A stretch of DNA of 64,000 bases from Epithemia pelagica (Eukaryota; Bacillariophyta; Bacillariophyceae; Surirellales; Surirellaceae). Position 1 is the first letter of the stretch. The number at the start of each line of letters is the position of its first letter. The notes under the pieces are model-generated. The model was not told where the DNA came from, ran no database searches, and saw only the letters and a list, made by a program, of their open reading frames with translations. The DNA is taken from contig OX337228.1 in assembly GCA_946965045.2 (NCBI GenBank), forward strand, positions 3,720,001 through 3,784,000, written 5' to 3'. Made by a program: the position numbers and the translations under genes. Of this stretch, positions 17,898 through 28,062 are shown in pieces.

Positions 17898-19307
17898 ATG
17901 AAGATCCCTACTCCTGTTTCAACGCCCAAGAAGACCTCTGGAGTCGGTTCCCTTTCAGCCGATACTCAGATGAATGGTATCACTTTGACTGCCGCCAAGA
18001 GTCGTACTTTTGAACTCGGAGCTTTCGCCGACACGGTCTCTCCAGCCTATCGCAGTTCCTTATCCGGGAAGACGCTGTTTGACTTTCGTAATGAAGCCGT
18101 TGTTGGACTTACTCCTCCCTTCAGTTTCACCTGGGCCGTTGTCAGTACGACCGATGACAAGTCCTTCTTCGACGACAACAACAAGATTATGATGCAACTT
18201 TATACACTCAAGACACGTCTTACGACGTACTGCATGCATTCGGTGTTTGATATCCTTCCTGTTGATGAAGAAACCGGCATTTTAGACTCGTCAGGTGCTA
18301 CTTTGAGCTTACTCGACCATGCTTGTTCGCTCTCCGAGGCTCAAGTCCGCTTGAGCAACCAGATCTATGCCGAACGCACCACCGATAGTCTGCACCCGCA
18401 GAATCTGTCTTGGACTCAGGATTTGTTGCTTGCCTCCTGTGATGGGACTCTTCGTGCCGATCTTGAAAATTGCTTGGTCACGATCCCTGACAACGAGCAG
18501 GGTGGGCCCTTGGTTCTTCATATGATCCTCACGCAACTCATGACGACTACTACCGACGCCGCTCGAGGTATCGTCCGCCGATTGGAGAAACACAGTGTCA
18601 CTGCCTATCCTGGTGAAAACATAAATCAGTTTTGCTCTACGTTTAACAATGTGGTTCTACGTTTGAACTTAAGTGGACATGTCCCGGCCGACATTTGCAG
18701 TATCTTCGTCGAACGACTTCTCACTTGCACGGTTCCAAAGTTTCTCAGCATGATGGACTATTTGGAGAATCATGACGACCCCATCCTTCAAGACTTTTTC
18801 GGATTACGCGAACGTGTCGTGGCAAAATACCATTCTCTTTTGTTGTCCGAGAAATGGCTTCCGACCGTCAAGACCGATACCTCCGCTTTTCCTGCTCTCA
18901 CTGAGACCAAGAAAGCTGCTCCGGTTGGAACCCCCAAGTCGAACAATGGTCGTCGTCCACCTTTACCGATCGACACTACTCCTCCTGGTCCTGGTGAGGC
19001 CAACTCCAAGCCTCATCCGACGAATCCCAAGCGCAAATTGTGGTGGTGTGCCTTGTGTCCGAATGGTACTCCAAACGGCATCGGCCGTTGGGGTAACCAC
19101 AGCACAGACCGTCATGACCCCACCAAGGTGAATTCCAGCCGCTCTCCTGCAGCCACACCCTCTGACACGGCTGCCATTGCGAACACTACGGATTCTCCTC
19201 CAGCCGCCGACACCCCTTTGACTGACAATGCCACTGCCACACCGACTGCTGCACCACCCCAGACTTACGCCAATGTTGCCCTTACCTCCTTGCGGGATTT
19301 TCGCTAG
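17898..19307 (+). CDS. Gag protein of nested copia element
   Basis: ATG at 17898 (GAGACCATGAAG) opens 469 residues; a longer open frame upstream runs into the LTR and lacks a sensible start. The N-terminal half is a predicted helical capsid-like region. The C-terminal part has WWCALCPNG...GNHSTDRH (around residues 390-415), a Cys2-His2-like knuckle in place of the usual CCHC, followed by a Thr/Ala/Pro-rich tail. It would package the element RNA. The pol frame that follows is in the -1 phase relative to gag, which would fit frameshifting, but no slippery site was identified. Confidence 0.8.
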   Translation: MKIPTPVSTPKKTSGVGSLSADTQMNGITLTAAKSRTFELGAFADTVSPAYRSSLSGKTLFDFRNEAVVGLTPPFSFTWAVVSTTDDKSFFDDNNKIMMQLYTLKTRLTTYCMHSVFDILPVDEETGILDSSGATLSLLDHACSLSEAQVRLSNQIYAERTTDSLHPQNLSWTQDLLLASCDGTLRADLENCLVTIPDNEQGGPLVLHMILTQLMTTTTDAARGIVRRLEKHSVTAYPGENINQFCSTFNNVVLRLNLSGHVPADICSIFVERLLTCTVPKFLSMMDYLENHDDPILQDFFGLRERVVAKYHSLLLSEKWLPTVKTDTSAFPALTETKKAAPVGTPKSNNGRRPPLPIDTTPPGPGEANSKPHPTNPKRKLWWCALCPNGTPNGIGRWGNHSTDRHDPTKVNSSRSPAATPSDTAAIANTTDSPPAADTPLTDNATATPTAAPPQTYANVALTSLRDFR

Positions 19308-19312
19308 GGCGG

Positions 19313-22300
19313 GTGTTTCTCCAGCACTCCAATGCCCTCTATCCTCCTTGGTTGGACACCATTCTTTGTTGGCTATGCCTCTGTGGTTGGTTTTGTTTGA
19401 TCTCGACGGTTGATTGTTTTGTGTTGACTTTGGTTGGTTGTTTGTATCGGTTTACGTCGTCCAGTCGAGCTCACCTTCGTCACCTCAATCGATTGCTTCC
19501 CAAACCTCCGTTCCATTTTCCTCCTAGTGGTTTCGATAGTCGCCTTTGCTTATCCGATCACGTGATTTGTTTGACTCCACTTTCGGTCCTTTACCTTGCC
19601 TTTCATCTCCTCATGTTCACGTCGTCAACTTACCCTTTGGGAGTCATGAGTTTCACTCCTCCACGGGTCAGGGGCGAGCATGGTACGAGAACACGAAGAC
19701 GCACATGGTCCAAGTCAAGATCTGCCACGAATTGGAACCATTGGCCCACGATACGTGCTTTACGTTTGCACAATCACCCGGTTGATTGTTACGACAAGTT
19801 CAAGTTGTTACCTTTGTCAAGAGATCCCAAGATCTATACCCTTGGTCCAGATTTTAGCAACCTTTTACGTGCGAATTGTGAGACACCCCGTTTCACATAC
19901 CGTTATGCCATGCATCATATTGATCCGACCATGATCGTATCTCAAGTCGCTCACACTGACGACGCTCCAAGTGATCCAGTGGTACCCATCATCCTTGACA
20001 CTGGCGCCTCCAATGGCTTAACCATGCGTGAGGATGATTTTGTTGAGTTGGTATACGGCAATTACGGATCCATGTCCACTGCCGCAAGTGACAACCGCTT
20101 TCCTATCATCGGTACCGGTATTGTTGGATATGACGCCATTCACGAAGACGGCACTGTACGACGATGGGTCTATCCAGCCAACCTCTGTAAGGCAGCTGGT
20201 ACAAGACTTTGCTCTCCACAGATTAACGCTGCTTACCTCCGTCAAGACCAACGTTTCCCAACTTTCGTCAGCAACCAATCATTCGCAAGCATTATGATTG
20301 ACAAGGAATCCGAACGGCGTATTACTGTACCCATCGACTATTCCAGTAATCTTCCCATCGTTCGAGTGAAGCACATCAAGAATCACACTCAAGCAACGGC
20401 CCAGCACCGACCGGTTGATTGTCGTTGCGGATTTAATCAGTGGTGTCGATGTCACTTGGAAACTACATCTGTGACCAATAATCAGCTCACATTGCATCAG
20501 TTCTTGGCCGAACATGACGAAAATCCCTTGGACGAGATGAATCGGAACTTGAGCCGACCACAGAAACAATTGTTGTTGGATCATCAACGCTTGGGACATA
20601 TTCACATGCGTCGTCTCCAGAGGCTCTATCGTGACAACTCGAACTCTGACCCAAGCGATGGCACATCATCATGTCTACCTTGCACATTCAAGAGCAGTGG
20701 TAGTTGTGATGCACCACAATGCCTGGCATGTTTGTACGCCAAAGCTCGACGTCGGCCAACCCAGTCCAAGGCTAATGTACCACACTCCCAAGCAGGCCAT
20801 TTGACTCCAACAGACCGAAAACTCTCTCCCGGTGAATTGGTTTCAATGGATCACTTCGAGTCCACCGTTCGAGGCCGCCTTTGGCACACACGAGGCCGTG
20901 AAAGACCAGAGCATCGCTTTGTGGGTGGTACCATTTTCTTTGACCATGGTTCAAAAGCCATTTTCTGCTATCCACAAGTCTCCCTTGGTAGCAGCGACAC
21001 CATTAATTCCAAGAACCAATTCGAAGTCTCCCTCCATCAGGCTGGCCGACAGGTTACTCGATACCATTCTGATAACGGTGTCTTTACCTCAGACGCTTTC
21101 CAGGAATCTCTCAAGACCAATCGGAATACTTTTCCTTCTCCCTTGAGCACACTCTCTGGTGTCGGAGCTCATCATGCCAATGCAGGTGCTGAACGGGCGA
21201 TTCAAACAGTTACATACATGGCCCGAGCCATGATGATCCATTGTCACATTCGATGGCCGTCAGCATTTTCACCGTCTTTATGGCCCATGGCCCTTGAATA
21301 CGCCACCTGGATCTACAATCACGTCCCTCAAGAAGACAACGACATGTGTCCAATGGAAGTGTTCTCTGGCACCAAGATCGATTGTACTCTGCTGCGTCGA
21401 GTTCGTGTGTGGGGTTGTCCCAGTTACGTGTTGGATCCAAAACTGCAGGACGGTAAGAAACTTCCCAAGTGGGCACGCCGGTCTCGTCGTGGTCAGTTCT
21501 TGGGTTTCTCTCCCCAACATTCTAGTCTAGTGGGCATGATTCGGAATTTGGACACTGGCCACATTTCCCCCCAGTTTCATGTGGTGTACGACGAATTATT
21601 TATGTCTGTCAACAGCACGTGGTCATTCCCCCAAGACAACAGTTTACCCGACTTCTTTACCCGCGATCATTATCTCGACGACCACGACCCGACACGTGAT
21701 GGACCGTTACCCGACTTGGATTCAGTCTGGTCCCTTCCCAAGGTATCCTTCGACGACACTTCGTCCCTTCCAGTTCCGAATGTCCCCGAGGGCGAGCGAG
21801 CAGAGCAACCGTCACACGACCAGCCTACTACACCAAGCACACCATTAGATCTTGGTCGTAACCATCGCCGGACGACTCTTGAATCTCATCCTAACGTGAC
21901 ACCCATCCAATTGGACGATATCACTCCTCTGTCACCTCTTGCCGAGACTGACGAGACTGACTCTTTCGATTCCACTTCCGACGACATGCCTACCACACCT
22001 CGATCCAAACCGGGCGAGTCGTCACCCAGCTCAAAATCGGGCGAGTTGTCACCTCGTTCAAAAACGGGCGAGTCGTCACCTCGGTCAAAAACGGGCGAGT
22101 CGTCACCAAGTCCAGCCTCTGATGCGACGCATGAACCCACTACAGGCCGACCTCACCGTCAACGTCGCGCTCCAGTACGATTTCCAGACAATGTGGATTC
22201 CCATCAAGACAGCTCTTGGGCACACACAAGTGTCACAGAGCAACGTTTCTCCATGACGGCTATCAACGACGATCCAACAGCTTTTGGACACTATGCCAAC

Positions 22301-24049
22301 TCCATCAAGTGGGATTTTCCTAACGGACTAGACCCAGACAAGCTCACATCTACCTTCGATTCGCGACTCTTGGCTCAAATCCAGTCGCCATTAGGCATCA
22401 TCGACGATTGGCATCCACTCTACTTCAGTGCCAAAGCCATTAACGAAGACGCGCCATCCTACTTCGACATCCGTTTGTTGTCTCAGGAAGAACAGGACAA
22501 GTGGATTGCGGCTATGGACAAGGAGTTAAACGAGCTCGAGAACAAGAAAACATTCAAACTTGTCCCTCGTATCCAAGCGAAAGGAAAGGAGATCGTAGAC
22601 GTTATGTGGACCTTTGTACGGAAACGGAAACCAGATGGGACCATCTCACGGTATAAAGCAAGGTTGGTCGTCCGTGGAGATCAGCAGAAGGCATCTTTTA
22701 GCCGAGACGATACCTTCGCACCAGTGATTGATTGGCCAACCGTCCGTCTTCTTCTTAACTTGTCCATCCAACACAATCTACACACGGTCTCAATCGATTT
22801 CAAGAACGCCTTTGTCCAATCGGATCTACCCGAACCGATCTATGTCAATCTGCCACAAGGGTATGGGGCAGGCCAGAGCGACAAAGTCCTAGAAGTGACC
22901 AAGAGTCTTTACGGCAATTGCCGGACACCACGACTATGGTACGATTACCTACGCAACAAACTGGAACAAATTGGACTCAAACCTGACGGTTCCGACCCAT
23001 GTCTCTTCATCGGAATGGGCTGTGTGATGATCACGTACGTTGACGACGCAGTGATTTGTGGACACGACGAAGCAAGCGTCAATCGAATCCTCGAGGGACT
23101 GACACAGACGAAGATGGACTACGAACATCTCGGAGATCTTCCAACGTACCTCGGAGTTGAAATCAAGCATCATGAGGATGGCACCGTCGAGCTACGACAA
23201 CCGCACTTGACTCGTAGCATCATCAGCGCATTGGGACTCGAAAAATCCAATCCCAAGGCTACACCTGCCACGAAAACAATTGGAAAAGACCTGGACGGAA
23301 CACCACTCAACGCCGACTACAATTACCGATCCGTGGTGGGCATGCTCCTCTACCTCGGGAATAACACGCGACCCGACTGCGCATTCGCCATCAACCAAAC
23401 GGCACGATTCAGCAACAACCCCACAGCACTACATGGAGAGGCACTAAAACGAATCGGTCGCTACCTCATGGGAACCGCAGAGAGGGGCCTAATCCTAAAA
23501 CCATCCAAGGATCTGAGTCTGCATTGTTATGTGGACGCCGATTTCGCTGGCCTGTGGAGTAACGAGAACCCAGATGATCCAACTTCCGTACGGTCGCGCA
23601 CCGGGTTCATCATTACCATCGGTCAATCCCCCATCACATGGAGCAGTAAACTACAAACTGAGATTGCACTCTCAACCATGGAAGCCGAGTATATTGCTGC
23701 CTCAACCAGCATGCGTACACTCCTTCCACTACGCAATCAATTGGCCAAGATTATCACTCATTTGCATCTGAATCCAGCGGGCCCAAGTTTCGTTTGCACC
23801 GTCTGGGAAGACAATCAAGCCGCCTTACAACTGGCGACGAAAGATCCACCGCGAATGACACCACGTAGCAAACACATTGGAATCAAATATCACTGGTTCC
23901 GCGCACACATCAACTCACCCAACAGCACTGAACCAAACGGCATCTTCATGAAAGCGATCGCAACGACAGATCAACTTGGCGATGCCTTTACCAAACCATT
24001 GGACACAGGACCTTTCGAAACGGCTCGCAAAAAGATCATGGGTTGGTAG
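19313..24049 (+). CDS. Pol polyprotein of nested copia element (protease, integrase, RT, RNase H)
   Basis: A fully open frame of 1,578 codons; the first ATGs are at 19613 and 19646, and how translation enters it is unclear. Protease DTGAS lies near codon 229 (about 19997). A pre-integrase region (LGHIHMRRL with CLPC...CLACLYAKA) follows. The integrase core has candidate catalytic residues in MDHFE, YHSDNG and AGAERAIQT. A proline/serine-rich linker with a 27-bp tandem repeat comes next. Reverse transcriptase has RYKARLVVRG and YVDD (MITYVDDAV), and RNase H has YVDADFAG, STMEAEYIA and WEDNQAALQ. Everything needed for transposition appears intact, so this copy may be active. Confidence 0.9.
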   Translation: MFLQHSNALYPPWLDTILCWLCLCGWFCLISTVDCFVLTLVGCLYRFTSSSRAHLRHLNRLLPKPPFHFPPSGFDSRLCLSDHVICLTPLSVLYLAFHLLMFTSSTYPLGVMSFTPPRVRGEHGTRTRRRTWSKSRSATNWNHWPTIRALRLHNHPVDCYDKFKLLPLSRDPKIYTLGPDFSNLLRANCETPRFTYRYAMHHIDPTMIVSQVAHTDDAPSDPVVPIILDTGASNGLTMREDDFVELVYGNYGSMSTAASDNRFPIIGTGIVGYDAIHEDGTVRRWVYPANLCKAAGTRLCSPQINAAYLRQDQRFPTFVSNQSFASIMIDKESERRITVPIDYSSNLPIVRVKHIKNHTQATAQHRPVDCRCGFNQWCRCHLETTSVTNNQLTLHQFLAEHDENPLDEMNRNLSRPQKQLLLDHQRLGHIHMRRLQRLYRDNSNSDPSDGTSSCLPCTFKSSGSCDAPQCLACLYAKARRRPTQSKANVPHSQAGHLTPTDRKLSPGELVSMDHFESTVRGRLWHTRGRERPEHRFVGGTIFFDHGSKAIFCYPQVSLGSSDTINSKNQFEVSLHQAGRQVTRYHSDNGVFTSDAFQESLKTNRNTFPSPLSTLSGVGAHHANAGAERAIQTVTYMARAMMIHCHIRWPSAFSPSLWPMALEYATWIYNHVPQEDNDMCPMEVFSGTKIDCTLLRRVRVWGCPSYVLDPKLQDGKKLPKWARRSRRGQFLGFSPQHSSLVGMIRNLDTGHISPQFHVVYDELFMSVNSTWSFPQDNSLPDFFTRDHYLDDHDPTRDGPLPDLDSVWSLPKVSFDDTSSLPVPNVPEGERAEQPSHDQPTTPSTPLDLGRNHRRTTLESHPNVTPIQLDDITPLSPLAETDETDSFDSTSDDMPTTPRSKPGESSPSSKSGELSPRSKTGESSPRSKTGESSPSPASDATHEPTTGRPHRQRRAPVRFPDNVDSHQDSSWAHTSVTEQRFSMTAINDDPTAFGHYANSIKWDFPNGLDPDKLTSTFDSRLLAQIQSPLGIIDDWHPLYFSAKAINEDAPSYFDIRLLSQEEQDKWIAAMDKELNELENKKTFKLVPRIQAKGKEIVDVMWTFVRKRKPDGTISRYKARLVVRGDQQKASFSRDDTFAPVIDWPTVRLLLNLSIQHNLHTVSIDFKNAFVQSDLPEPIYVNLPQGYGAGQSDKVLEVTKSLYGNCRTPRLWYDYLRNKLEQIGLKPDGSDPCLFIGMGCVMITYVDDAVICGHDEASVNRILEGLTQTKMDYEHLGDLPTYLGVEIKHHEDGTVELRQPHLTRSIISALGLEKSNPKATPATKTIGKDLDGTPLNADYNYRSVVGMLLYLGNNTRPDCAFAINQTARFSNNPTALHGEALKRIGRYLMGTAERGLILKPSKDLSLHCYVDADFAGLWSNENPDDPTSVRSRTGFIITIGQSPITWSSKLQTEIALSTMEAEYIAASTSMRTLLPLRNQLAKIITHLHLNPAGPSFVCTVWEDNQAALQLATKDPPRMTPRSKHIGIKYHWFRAHINSPNSTEPNGIFMKAIATTDQLGDAFTKPLDTGPFETARKKIMGW
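22012..22107 (+). repeat. 27-bp tandem repeat inside the nested element's pol linker
   Basis: About 3.6 copies of a 27-bp unit starting GGGCGAGTCGTCACC (starts at 22012, 22039, 22066 and 22093). It encodes a GESSPRSKT-type nonapeptide between integrase and reverse transcriptase. The length is a multiple of three, so the frame is kept. Confidence 0.85.
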
Positions 24050-24067
24050 CCCTCGGTCAAGGGCGAG

Positions 24068-24335
24068 TATCAGCGTTCATGCGCCTCTTCCATTCACTCC
24101 CACACATGCAACAAAATATTGACCTCGCACTACACCCAACTTAGCTCCTAGTCATAATTTGAGAAGTAACAAAACTTGCACTACAGTTTACATTCGTCCC
24201 TAGCAGAATCTTACGAACTGCAAACCGGAACTTTTCCGAATGACCATGGGAACCTCCCTCAACGGAACGGCCGCCTCATTCGGACATTCTACGAACAACT
24301 CGTCGGGTGGAACAGAAAACTCCTTCACAATGACA
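24068..24335 (+). repeat. 3' LTR of nested copia element
   Basis: 268 bp, nearly identical to 17282-17549. It is followed by the duplication ATGAG at 24336-24340. A short GC-rich stretch (CCCTCGGTCAAGGGCGAG) lies where a polypurine tract would be expected. Confidence 0.95.
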
Positions 24336-26513
24336 ATGAGAACGTGCCTGGGGACGATAATGTCATAGACGAGCCAGAGCCCAACCATCCGTTGGATAAT
24401 CTGGATCTTGAACCTGTGGAAATCCAAGGAGTGGGGGCAGAAGCCAATCTGCCTGATCCGGTAGACGATGACCAATATTATGTTGAGCAAGAACAAGACA
24501 ATAACGATGCGATCAATGATGATGCTATGGAGGATGTGGACATGGATAATGATGATGAGGATGATGGGGGGAAGCTAGCCGGTGGATTGGAGGAGGAGGA
24601 AAAAGAAGAAGAAGCATCTGAGAAAGAAGAAGAAGCATCTCTCACAGTTGAGGACTTGGGGATGGATGATGCAGATCATGAACAGGAGAACAACAACCAA
24701 CCCGAAAATGAACTCCGATACAATTTACGGCCGAATCGACAAAGAAGCTATGCCCACCGTTACGGACATTCTTATGCCGCAGTGGACAAGCTTCAGCGTG
24801 GACGTGGTTACGATGGCTATTTGAGAGATGGAATCCTGTATTTGGTGTCAACGGAAATCAATATGGCTACACCACAAATGCCAATGAAAAAAGGCATCAA
24901 GTTGTTCGGTGATAAAGGCGTGGCTGCTGTGAAAGTGGAGATACAACAGTTACACGACCGCGGTGTTCTACGGGCTGTTCATAAAACTGATCTAACTTGG
25001 AACCAAGTGCAAGAAGCGTTAGGATATTTGATGTTCCTAAAACGCAAGCGATGTGGCAAAATCAAAGGAAGAGGCTGCGCTGACGGGAGAAAGCAACGAG
25101 CTCATATTGACAAACCCGAATCGGCATCACCCACAGTTGCTACTGAATCCGTTTTCATCACTGCCGTGATTGACGCTCTAGAACGACGCGTGGTTGCAGT
25201 AGCTGATATACCAGGGGCATTCATGCACTCCGACATGGACCCCAACGTATATATGCGACTAGATGGATTGATGGCTGAGCTGTTGCTGGAAGTGGACTAT
25301 GACACCTACGCTCCTTTCTTGACCTATGAGAAGGGTCAACCGGTGATTTATGTGGAGATGCTGAAAGCTCTTTACGGCACGCTTCGTGCCGCTCGCTTGT
25401 TTTGGGAGAAGCTTACCGCCGTGCTCAAGAGTTGGGGATTTCTTATCAATCCCTATGACTCGTGTGTTGCAAACAAACAAGTAAACGATCGGCAGCTCAC
25501 TGTGACGTGGCATATTGACGATTTAAAAGTCTCGCACGTTGATGGCAAGGTAGTTCATCAATTTTTGGATGACTTACGAGCGGAGTTCGGACAGTTGGGC
25601 GAGATCTCAGTGTCTGAAGGTACTCGACACGATTACCTTGGCATGTTCCTCGACTATGGGGAAGATGGTGTGGTTCAAGTGGATATGAGATCGTATCTTG
25701 AGACCATCCTACTTGACTTACCAAAAGAATGGATCGGTCGAGCCCGTAGTCCCGCAGCCAAACACCTTTATCACGTGAACCCAAAGGCTCACAAGCTGGA
25801 TGAAGCAAAATCAGACCGGTTCCACAGTGTGACCATGCAACTCGCCTACATGGCACAACGTGGTCGCCCTGATATACGGACTGCCGTAACTTTTCTGAGC
25901 ACCCGTGTTATGGCTCCTGATGATGATGACTATTGCAAACTTGGACGGGTTCTGAAGTATTTACAATCCACACGCGATTTGATCCTGCGTCTAGAAGGTG
26001 ACCCAATGATGCATCTGTGGTGGTGGGTTGACGCATCTTATGCGACTCATCCCGACCTAAAAGGACACACTGGGGGATTCATGACCATGGGAAAAGGAGC
26101 AGTGGTGACGGCATCATCGAAACAAAAACTCGTGGCCCGTAGTTCCACTGAATGTGAACTCATTGGGGTACACGATGTACTCCCGTCTATCATCTGGACC
26201 AAGAATTTCATACAGGCACAAGGCCATGAGATCAAGGACGTAACCTTACATCAAGACAATCAGAGTAGTATTCTATTGGCAAAAAATGGACGGCTATCCA
26301 GTTCGAAACGAACCAAACATATCAACCTTCGCTACTTTTATATCACGGACTGCATCAAGCGCAAAGAGCTGGATATTGCATTCTGTCCGACTGAAGAGAT
26401 GGTCGCCGATTTTTTTACCAAGCCATTACAAGGTCGCATCTTCTACCAATTGCGTGATATCATCATGAATGTACCATCGGATAGTAAATATCATTCCTCG
26501 GCACAAAGGAGTG

Positions 26514-26736
26514 TGTTGAGGATAGCAGAGCAACCGGTGAATATAGAGGACCAAGGTGCGACTGGCGACGGGAAGAAGGATTCGCAAGATACGGAATCAT
26601 GGACATTGGTTAGTCGACGTGGCAAAAGCAACGAAAGAACGAACAAGAGAGCCAACGCTCATTCAATGGAGAATACGTAGTTCGATAAGCCTATAAAGAG
26701 TTGCTTTTACGGCACGGCTTGTTAGAAGTTTCAACA
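26514..26736 (+). repeat. 3' LTR of outer copia element
   Basis: 223 bp, which I read as identical to the 5' LTR. It encodes the last 55 residues of pol, ending in HSMENT at 26680. The candidate polypurine tract AAAGGAGTG precedes it, and ATTCT (26737-26741) follows. Confidence 0.95.
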
Positions 26737-26741
26737 ATTCT

Positions 26742-27113
26742 ACGACTACGTTTGTGTTTACGAGAATTGTTCGTGAGACGGGGGGTTGGCTCGGACAAAT
26801 TTTAGCGCTTTTCGATCTCAAACCTTAAATTTAATGGGTTATGAGGGCACCTTTAAGTGCGTTTTTAGTTTAAGATTTTAGGTATAAGTATTGCAGTAGA
26901 GTCCCATTATGTGACAATGACGTGTACAGCTAACAGCTACAACAAATCTTTCGCAACCCCATCATAGGGGAAGACAACAGGGACGATGGACTTGCCCCTC
27001 CGTTTTCTATTTCGGCGCTGTAGTATCTAGAACAGGGATCAAACTTCGACGGTAACCACACAATCGGAAGTCTCCGCATCATTGAGAAGGTCTTCAGAAG
27101 AAAGATCCCAATC
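26742..27113. promoter_or_regulatory. Promoter side region of the gene at 27114
   Basis: No gene seen. With 13360-13504 it would have formed one divergent promoter of about 510 bp between MCTS1 and the gene at 27114 before the copia insertion. There is a short T/A-rich block at about 26815-26890. Confidence 0.45.
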
Positions 27114-27702
27114 ATGTCATCGTCGCCATTTTTCTCATCGCTAGCACGCAAATGGCGCACTCATTACAGAACTTGGGGACTTCTGAGTGGACTAATCGTG
27201 GCTGGAACTGTTGTTAAGGTATGTGACAAGATGAGGCGGTATGGTAATATGTCCAACCCATTCAATGCTCATTTCATTCTTCGGATCATTGTAGGTCGTG
27301 TATTTTGCGAAGTTTCGTGGATGGTACAAACAAGGAATCGATCAGGTACATCGAGAAGAGGAGGCTCGTTTACGAGATCAGGAAGCTCAAAGGCAGACAC
27401 AGGAGGATGCAAACGCAGCTGGGGATGAATCATCGGAGCAACGACGTAAATCCCTCCCGCAGTTGACACCGGAACAACATGAACAAATGCAAAAATACTT
27501 AAAATTGGTTCAAGCACACGGAGTTCGAAAGATGCAACAATTACAAAGCAGTGCTGGCTGTATTGGTTGTCCTGCTCTTGATGCCACGGGTAAAGTTCTT
27601 TCCCGCCAGTCACAAACTCAAACACCGGAACGGAACACAGAAAAGGACGCTGCGCCCAGTGCTTGTCCACATGCCACGTCTAAGTTGTCTGAAGCTTCTT
27701 GA
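27114..27702 (+). CDS. Membrane-anchored small protein with a C-terminal CxxC, unknown (two exons)
   Basis: Exon 1 is 27114-27218, with a GTATGT donor; the intron is 27219-27294, ending TGTAG; exon 2 is 27295-27702. The exons join in phase 0 and give 170 residues. Residues about 21-42 (WGLLSGLIVAGTVVKVVYFAKF) form one membrane segment after a basic N-terminus. A Gln/Glu-rich helix follows (HREEEARLRDQEAQRQTQED). A conserved-looking CIGCPAL motif and a further Cys near the end complete it. A single N-terminal anchor with a soluble tail would fit a mitochondrial or ER membrane protein. I do not recognise the family. Confidence 0.65.
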
Positions 27703-28062
27703 ACACCGTTACCTGTTTAGGATGCAGTCATTCACCTTCTCATTGTGGGTTCTGTTTCTCTCCTGGTGATATATGGTCGCTCCATAAAGCTGAACACTTC
27801 GAAAGGAATTTCATCCTGCGGTCTCCCCCATTTCTCAAGTCGGCTGTCGGCTGGAGAAAATTGACTGGGACTGTGTTACGGGTCGAAACGGTTTCGTAAT
27901 TGGTGTGGATGTTGATAATCGCCCACTACGTGTGCGTTCAATATATCGTGTATTCTAAATTCTATATGGTATGAATAATGAATCAATTTTGGTTTTTGGA
28001 GATGGTTCGAGAGTCGAGAGTCGAGAGGTGTGCTTGTAACATCTGTAGTGTTTGCTTGTTTG
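27703..28062. other. Intergenic between convergent genes, nothing recognised
   Basis: About 360 bp of AT-richer DNA between two stop codons. A short GAGAGTC tandem (about 28010-28027) is the only feature noted. Confidence 0.4.

Larger units (their letters stand above)
17282..24335 (+). mobile_element. Inner (nested) Ty1/copia retrotransposon, 7,054 bp
   Basis: Two 268-bp LTRs (17282-17549 and 24068-24335) differ at one base that I could find (C in the left copy, T in the right, within AAATAT[C/T]GACC). The element has a half-tRNA-Met primer site, a gag ORF and a pol ORF with canonical DTGAS protease and YVDD reverse transcriptase. It belongs to a different copia lineage from its host element. 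It lies in the same orientation as the outer element and splits its pol gene. Confidence 0.95.
14489..26680 (+). pseudogene. gag-pol of outer copia element, broken by one stop codon and by a nested element
   Basis: Gag starts at ATG 14489 with a Gly/Arg-rich N-terminus (RQGRGGRGRGRG). The frame stops at TGA 15164-15166 (YEVF-stop-AKVKV), where the related element has Arg (YELFRAKAQV), and then continues in the same frame, so a CGA to TGA change is likely. Downstream are a protease-like LLDNQSTVD (Asp codon at 15770), a degenerate pre-integrase part, an integrase core with candidate Asp-Asp-Glu in TIDVMHVN, LADGAF and GDVERYIRT, and reverse transcriptase with HIDD (near 25511) where YVDD is usual. 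RNase H has WVDASY and TECELIG. The nested element enters after the codon for Asn at 17276-17278; the frame resumes at 24341. The last 55 codons lie inside the 3' LTR. Confidence 0.85.
13510..26736 (+). mobile_element. Outer Ty1/copia retrotransposon, interrupted by a nested copia element
   Basis: Two 223-bp LTRs (13510-13732 and 26514-26736) that I read as identical, both starting TGTTGAG and ending TTCAACA, are flanked by the duplication ATTCT. Without the nested element (17282-24335) and one copy of its duplication, the element is 6,168 bp. It encodes an upstream accessory ORF, then gag, protease, integrase, reverse transcriptase and RNase H in copia order. The LTR identity points to a very recent insertion. 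It sits in the divergent promoter between MCTS1 and the gene at 27114. It is related to the element at 54094-60251. Confidence 0.95.

Noticed and set aside
24176-24335. An ORF running from the inner 3' LTR into the outer pol gene
   Set aside because: It is an accident of the nested insertion. Its first 54 codons are LTR sequence with a TTG as the first codon; only the part from 24341 is outer pol.
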